NCBI GenBank assembly: GCA_937942115.1
Contig: CALDFY010000202.1
Coordinates: 1 to 10,602 of the forward strand
Reading direction: 5' to 3'
Source: an uncultured Anaerolineae bacterium
GTDB taxonomy: Bacteria; Chloroflexota; Anaerolineae; B4-G1; DUEL01
DNA length: 10,602 nt
Shown here: positions 1 through 5,300 of the stretch, piece by piece
Layout of the letters: each line of letters starts with the position of its first letter
Numbering within the stretch: position 1 is the stretch's first letter
The notes under the pieces: generated by a model
What the model saw: only the letters and a program-made list of their open reading frames with translations
Told to the model about the DNA's origin: nothing
The model's database searches: none
Position numbers and translations under genes: made by a program

Positions 1-16
1 AAATCGGCCTCCCCTG

Positions 17-104
17 GGGGCAACCGCGAGGGTTGCCCCTACGCTTCGCGCCGGGCGTCAACCTGCGTTGACGCCCTTCTCAGGAGGTCGGCGAAGGCCG
101 ACCT
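17..104. repeat. Cluster of three perfect hairpins in the left intergenic region
   Basis: Three inverted repeats lie head to tail. The first pairs 17-25 with 31-39 (9 bp, 5-nt loop). The second pairs 53-62 with 67-76 (10 bp, 4-nt loop). The third pairs 85-92 with 97-104 (8 bp, loop GAAG). A smaller GGCC/GGCC hairpin sits at 130-140. None is followed by a run of T, so they do not look like intrinsic terminators. The stems share no sequence with each other, which suggests several dispersed intergenic repeat types placed side by side. Their function is unknown, and genome-wide copy number was not testable here. Confidence 0.6.
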
Positions 105-385
105 TGTGGCGAACGAAGTGAAGGGACCCGGCCGAAGGCCCAAAGAGGCTGGCTTCAGTCAGTGCCCGAGGCGGCGACCCAACAAGTTAACGCATATGGG
201 AGTGAGGGGTGGGGTGAGGGCCGGAATGGGCATCCCCCGCTCCCCGAAAAACCTACACTTGTCAGGGGGCCGGGGGAGGGGTGAGGCCAGCGCGCCGAAA
301 AAGTGAGTGCCATTGGGCTTTTAGCCCCTGGCGTAGGTAGTTACAAAATCTGCGCCTTTCCGCGTTTATCCGCGTCCTGGAAACC
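105..385. other. Non-coding spacer made of repeat fragments
   Basis: I see no convincing gene here. A 66-codon open frame at 106-306 has no ribosome site and a composition typical of repeats. The stretch contains G-rich blocks, a fragment matching the right arm of the family A palindrome (261-286), a small GGGCT/AGCCC hairpin at 315-327, and near 350-377 a roughly 10-bp periodic CCGCGTTTAT-like run that ends just before the start codon of the first gene. No clear promoter for that gene was recognised. The slightly AT-richer patch at 338-350 is the only candidate, and it is weak. Confidence 0.5.
261..286. repeat. Half copy of the family A GC-rich palindrome
   Basis: This G-rich stretch ends in GGGGGAGGGGTGAGG, identical to the right end of both full palindromes in the fusion gene (3013-3049 and 5824-5874). 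It starts with GTCAGG, as those right arms do. The left arm is missing, so this is a truncated or solo arm. It shows that the family also occurs outside genes in this genome. Confidence 0.5.
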
Positions 386-2359
386 ATGAGAGGGAAACCC
401 GACGCGCTCCTGCTGATCCTGGGCCTGGGGCTGGTGGTCCTGGGACAGGTCTACTTCCTGCGGCTCCCCCAGTACGTCTGGGACGGGGTCATTTTCTGCG
501 CGCTGGGCGCGCTGCTGTGGGCGGTGGCCCTCCGGCGCGCGGAAGGGCATCAGGACGCTTCCCCTTCCCGGCCGGCCTGGTACCGGCGGTGGCTGGCGGA
601 CGCCGCTGCCCATCCCCTGCGGACGGCCATGCTGGGGCTCGGCGTCCTGCTGGTCCTCTGGGCCGGGATCGGCGCGCGTCGGGCCGACCCCGCCGCCGAC
701 TTCTCCCCCTACCTGCGGGCCTGGCTTCTGGGCCTCCTCCTCTACATCCTCGCCCTGGCCCCCCTGCGCCCTGTTCGTAGTCAGGCACGAAGCGTAGCGG
801 AGTGCCGTTCTTTGGGTTTCGCCTCTTTGCTCCTGGCCGCCTTTCTGGCCCGCGCTGTCGCCCTGGATGCGATTCCCGCCAACTTCGGCGGCGACGAGGG
901 AACTCAGGCCCTGGAGGCGCTGCGTCTGCTGGGCCCGCCGTTGCGCAACCCTTTCGCCACCGGCTGGTACAGTGTTCCCACCCTCTCCTTCCTGGTCGCC
1001 GGCCTCTGGATGAAACTGTTCGGGGCGACAGTCGCCGGAGTGCGGGCCCTCTCCGCCTTCGTGGGGACCGCGTCCGTCCTGGTGACCTGGCTCCTGGCCC
1101 GCCGTCTGGCCGGAGAATGGGTGGGGTGGGGGGCCGCCGCCCTGGTCGCCTTCGGCCACTACGGGCTCCACTTCAGCCGTCTGGCCTCCAACCAGATCGC
1201 CGATGCCCTTCTGGGCCCGCTGGCCCTCTACCTTCTCCTCCGGGGCCTGGACGGTGACCGTCACCTGAACCTGGCGCTGGCCGGAGTGGTGCTGGGCCTC
1301 TCCTGGTATGCCTACTTCGGCGCCCGCCTGATGACGGTTGTTGTGGGCCTCTATCTGGTCGGGCGCGCGCTGGGCGAAGGGGAGGGATTTCTGGCCCGGC
1401 ACGGTCGGGGGCTGGCCGCACTGGCGGTGGGATTCGCGCTGGCCCTCTGGCCGCTGGCCCTCTACTACATCGCCCATCCGGCGGACTTCCTCTCCCGCTA
1501 CAATCAGGTCAGCATCTTCGCCTCCGGCTGGCTGGCGCGGGAGATGTCGCTCACCGGCAAAAGTGCGGCCGCGCTGCTCCTTCAGCAGTTCTGGAAGTCC
1601 ATCTCCGCCTTTAACCTCACGCCGGACCCCACCTTCTGGTACCGTCCGGGCATCCCCTTCCTGGATCCCGTCTCCGGTGTCTTTTTCGTTTTGGGATTGA
1701 CGGCCGCTTTCCGGCGCGCCTGGCGGCCTGGCGGGGAGGTGCTGCTGCTCTGGTTCTGGGCGTTCATCCTCCTGGGCTGGACCCTGACCGAGAATCCGCC
1801 CTCCAGCCAGCGGGGGGTAGGGATTATCCCGGCCGTCTCCATCCTGACCGCGCTGGGCATCACGGAGACCCTCCAGGCCGTCCGCCGCCTGGTCAACCTC
1901 ATTCCCGTTTCGCGTTTCACGTTTCCCGCTTCCGCCTTACTGCTGGCCCTGATTTCTCTCCTCAATCTCCACTTCTACTTCCAGGTTTACACGCCCCGCC
2001 GCATCTACGGCAACCCCACTGCCGAGGTCGCCGACGTCCTCTGCGACGCGCTGGAAGCCCGGGAGGAAGTCCCGCCGGTCTATTTTGACGGCGCGCCCTT
2101 TATGTACTGGGACTTCGGCGCCATCGCCTTCCGGCTGCGGGATGTAACGGGTCGGGACTTCTCGGTGGAGGAACTTCCGGAAGTGGACCCCTCCGGCGGG
2201 GCGCTCTTCATCGTCCTGGGGGAGAAAACGGCGGACCTGGACCTTCTACGGGACGCGCTCCCGAACGGTGTGGAGACCCCGTTCTACTCCGAAGTGGATG
2301 GGAGGTTGCTGTTTACAATGTACGAAATTCAAACTGACCGGCGTGGAGGGCCGCAGTGA
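386..2359 (+). CDS. GT39-like membrane glycosyltransferase (PMT/ArnT-type superfamily)
   Basis: A 657-residue polytopic membrane protein, probably a GT-C fold glycosyltransferase moving a sugar from a polyprenyl-phosphate donor to an acceptor on the outer face of the membrane. The fold is inferred from many hydrophobic segments and the acidic motif GGDEG (D170, E171) in the first large external loop, where GT39-like enzymes place their catalytic acidic residue. Further family-like stretches are GWYSVPTLSFL, an ASNQIADALLGPLALYLLLRG segment around residues 268-288, and WYAYFGARL. A soluble domain follows the last helix, at about 540-657. The ATG at 386 follows only a weak purine stretch (GGAAA) and directly follows a repeat-like stretch, so the start is less certain than the stop. 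Residues 131-142 come from a family B element and about 507-516 from a 7-bp repeat; both lie just before membrane helices. The stop overlaps the next gene's start. Substrate unknown. Confidence 0.8.
   Translation: MRGKPDALLLILGLGLVVLGQVYFLRLPQYVWDGVIFCALGALLWAVALRRAEGHQDASPSRPAWYRRWLADAAAHPLRTAMLGLGVLLVLWAGIGARRADPAADFSPYLRAWLLGLLLYILALAPLRPVRSQARSVAECRSLGFASLLLAAFLARAVALDAIPANFGGDEGTQALEALRLLGPPLRNPFATGWYSVPTLSFLVAGLWMKLFGATVAGVRALSAFVGTASVLVTWLLARRLAGEWVGWGAAALVAFGHYGLHFSRLASNQIADALLGPLALYLLLRGLDGDRHLNLALAGVVLGLSWYAYFGARLMTVVVGLYLVGRALGEGEGFLARHGRGLAALAVGFALALWPLALYYIAHPADFLSRYNQVSIFASGWLAREMSLTGKSAAALLLQQFWKSISAFNLTPDPTFWYRPGIPFLDPVSGVFFVLGLTAAFRRAWRPGGEVLLLWFWAFILLGWTLTENPPSSQRGVGIIPAVSILTALGITETLQAVRRLVNLIPVSRFTFPASALLLALISLLNLHFYFQVYTPRRIYGNPTAEVADVLCDALEAREEVPPVYFDGAPFMYWDFGAIAFRLRDVTGRDFSVEELPEVDPSGGALFIVLGEKTADLDLLRDALPNGVETPFYSEVDGRLLFTMYEIQTDRRGGPQ
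774..810. repeat. Family B palindromic element inside the GT39-like gene
   Basis: This single copy begins TTCGTAGTCA. Its stem arms are GGCAC (784-788) and GTGCC (802-806), with loop GAAGCGTAGCGGA. It is translated in the CGT-AGT-CAG frame, giving RSQARSVAECRS, just before a membrane helix (about residues 145-160). This is a different frame from most copies in the next gene. Confidence 0.75.
1904..1931. repeat. Degenerate 7-bp tandem repeat within the GT39-like gene
   Basis: Four heptamers, CCCGTTT, CGCGTTT, CACGTTT and CCCGCTT, run in tandem. The unit is not a multiple of three, so the encoded stretch (PVSRFTFPAS) is not periodic. It lies in the short linker before the last predicted membrane helix. 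It looks like a third type of low-complexity sequence tolerated in a loop. Confidence 0.5.
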
Positions 2360-5300
2360 ATGGGGTGACTTCGCGAAAGCCCTCTCACCAGGGGACGTCC
2401 CTGTTCCTTCTGGCCATTCTGCTGGTGGGCTTGTCCCTTCGTCTGGTCGGGCTGGGTTGGGGGGAGGGACAGCCCATCCATCCGGACGAGGAGTTTCTGC
2501 GCCAGGTGACGGCGGCGGTCAGTCTCCCCAACCGTCTCTCCCTCTACCTGGATACGGCCAACTCCCCGCTGAATCCCTACAATCGGGGGTACGGGTTCTT
2601 TGTCTACGGCACGCTCCCCCTCTTCCTCACCCGTGCGGTGGGGGAGGCGCTGGACCGGGGATGTCGGGACGGGGTGGCGGTCTCCCTTCCGGCCCGGCTG
2701 CTGGCCCCGGTGCTGCTGGGACACTCGTCGGTCTGCTGGCCGGGGAGTTTCAGCGGAACCGGTGCCCGCCATCTGGGGCGGCTGCTGGCGGCTCTGCTGG
2801 ATACCGGAAGCATCCTCTTCGTCTTCCTGGCCGGGCGGCGGCTCCGCTCCGACGGCCTGGGGTTGCTGGCGGCATCCCTCTACGCGCTGGCCGTCCTGCC
2901 TATCCAGCAATCCCACTTCTACACGGTGGACGCTTATGCCAACTTCTTCGTGGCGGTGACTCTTTATCTGGTCCTCACCCCTCCCCCTGCCCCCTCCCCT
3001 CTCCTGACCGAAGGTCAGGAGAGGGGAGGCGGCGGGGGAGGGGTGAGGATACTCCTGGCCGGCCTGACCACCGGGCTGGGCATGGCCTGCAAAATCAGCG
3101 TCTGGCCCCTGGGCCTGCTGGTGGGCCTGGCCGCCATGATTCGGGCCCTCCGCCCGCTCGTAGTTCAGCAAGAAGCGCAGCGGAGTGCTGTCCCGTTTGT
3201 AGTCAGGCACGAAGCGCAGCGGAGTGCTGTCCCGTTTGTAGTCAGGCACGAAGCGCAGCGGAGTGCTGTCCACTTATTGTTCCTGGTTCTCCTTGCCCTC
3301 CTGGGCGCCTTCCTGGCCTTCCGCCTGGCCCAACCCTACGCCTTCATGGGCCCCGGCTTCTTCGGCCTGCGCCTCAACCCCCAATGGCTCAAAAACATGG
3401 CCGAAGTGCGCAGCCTGATGTCCGGCGCAGTGGACACCTACCCCGGCCACCAGTGGACCAACCGGCTGCCGCTGGTCTTCCCCTGGGTCAACATGGTCTT
3501 CTGGGGGCTGGGCCTGCCCCTGGGACTGGCGGCCTGGGCCGGCTGGGGGTTGGCCGGTGCCCATTTGTTTCGCCGCGCGTTCGTAGTCAGGCACGAAGCG
3601 CCACGCGCCGAGGCGCAACGAAGTGCCGTCCTGGATGAACCCCTCCTCCTCCCCTGGCTCTGGGCTACCGGCTACTTCCTCTACCAGGGCACCCAGTGGG
3701 TCAAGTCCGTCCGCTACCTCCTCCCCGTCTATCCGGCCTTTGTGCTGCTGGCGGCCTGGCTTCTGGTCCGCCTGGGGGCTGGGGATACAAAGCGGCGCGC
3801 CCTGCGCCCTGTGACCCGCTCCCTGCTCCTTGCGACCCTGCTCCTTGCGACCTTTTCCTGGGCCCTCGCCTTCACCTCCGTCTACCGGCGACCCCACACC
3901 CGCATCGCGGCCTCCCGCTGGATTTTCCAGAACGTCCCCACCGGCTCCGTCCTGGCTACCGAACACTGGGATTGGGCGCCTCCGCTGCGGGTGGATGGCA
4001 AAGACCCCTTCGGCGGGATGTACCGGGGCCTTTCCACCAGTTCCGACGGCACCCTCCAACTCTACCACGACGATACGCCCCAGAAACGGGAGGCGCTACT
4101 GAACTGGCTGGATGAGGCGGACTACATTATCATCGGCTCCAACCGGCTCTATGCCTCCATTGTCCGGCTGCCGACCCGCTATCCGCTGACCATTGCCTAC
4201 TACCGCGCCCTGTTCAGCGGCCAATTGGGTTTTGAACTGGTGGCGGATTTCACCTCCTACCCGGCCCTGGGCCCCTTCCAGTTTCCGGATACGGAGGAAC
4301 CGTTCCCTGTCCCGGAGGCCCTGTACCGGTACCGGGCGGCCCCTGTTTCGGTGCCGATGCCCCCGGCGGAGGAGGCCTTCAGCGTCTACGACCACCCCCG
4401 CGTCCTCATCTTCCGCAAGACGGCCGCCTACTCCCGGCAGCGGGCGGAGGCGTTGCTGCCGGCCTCCCTGCTGGATCATGTCGTCTGGGTGACCCCGAAG
4501 CAGGAGACCCTGCGGACGTGGCAGCGGATTCTCCCCTTTGGCCCGTTTGTAGTGAGGCACGAAGCGCAGCGGAGTGCCGTTCTGGACCCCCAGACCTGGG
4601 CCCAGCAGCGGGCGGGCGGGACGTGGTCGGCGATGTTTGACCGGAGGAGTCCGCTCAACCGCTCGTCTTTCCTGGCGGCCGTCGTCTGGTACCTGGCGGC
4701 GGGGGGGCTGGGGGGGCTGGCTTTCCCCCTCCTCTGGCGGGCCCTCCCCGCTCTGACCGACCGGGGCTACGGCATCGCCCGCGCGGTCGGCCTGTTGGTG
4801 GTCTCCTACCTGACCTGGCTGGCGGCCAGCCTGCGGATTCTGCCCAACACGCGCGGCACCATCGCGCTGAGTGTTTTCCTGCTGGCGGTGGCGGGGGGCC
4901 TGGCCCTCCGGGGGCGCTGGGGCGAGTTCCGGGACTTCCTGCGCCGGTCCCGGACGTTGCTCCTGGTCTACGAGGGCCTCTTTCTGGCCCTCTACGCCCT
5001 CTGGGCCTGGGTGCGGGCGCAGAATCCCGACCTCTGGCATCCGGTCGTCGGGGGCGAGAAGCCGATGGACTTCGCTTATCTGAACGCCGTCATCAAATCC
5101 ACCTGGTTCCCGCCCTACAACCCCTGGTTCGCCGGGGGCTATATCAACTACTACTATTTCGGCTTCGTCCTGGTGGGGACGCTGGCGAAACTGACGGGCA
5201 TTATGCCCTCCATCGCCTACAACCTGGCGCTGGCCCTGTTCTACGCGCTGACCGGGGTTGCCGCCTTCTCCGTCGCCTTCAACCTGATCGCTCGTAGTAA

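Noticed and set aside
17..104. Hairpin cluster considered as a transcription terminator or riboswitch
   Set aside because: There is no T run after any stem, and no known riboswitch core was recognised.
106..306. Open frame of 66 codons in the left spacer
   Set aside because: It has no ribosome site, overlaps a hairpin and a family A fragment, and its Gly/Arg/Pro-rich product is typical of translated GC-rich repeats.
2268..3638. Long + strand open frame overlapping both membrane genes
   Set aside because: It is a shadow frame in GC-rich DNA. Its product is Pro/Gly/Arg-rich with no membrane or domain pattern, while the overlapped frames have clear family motifs.
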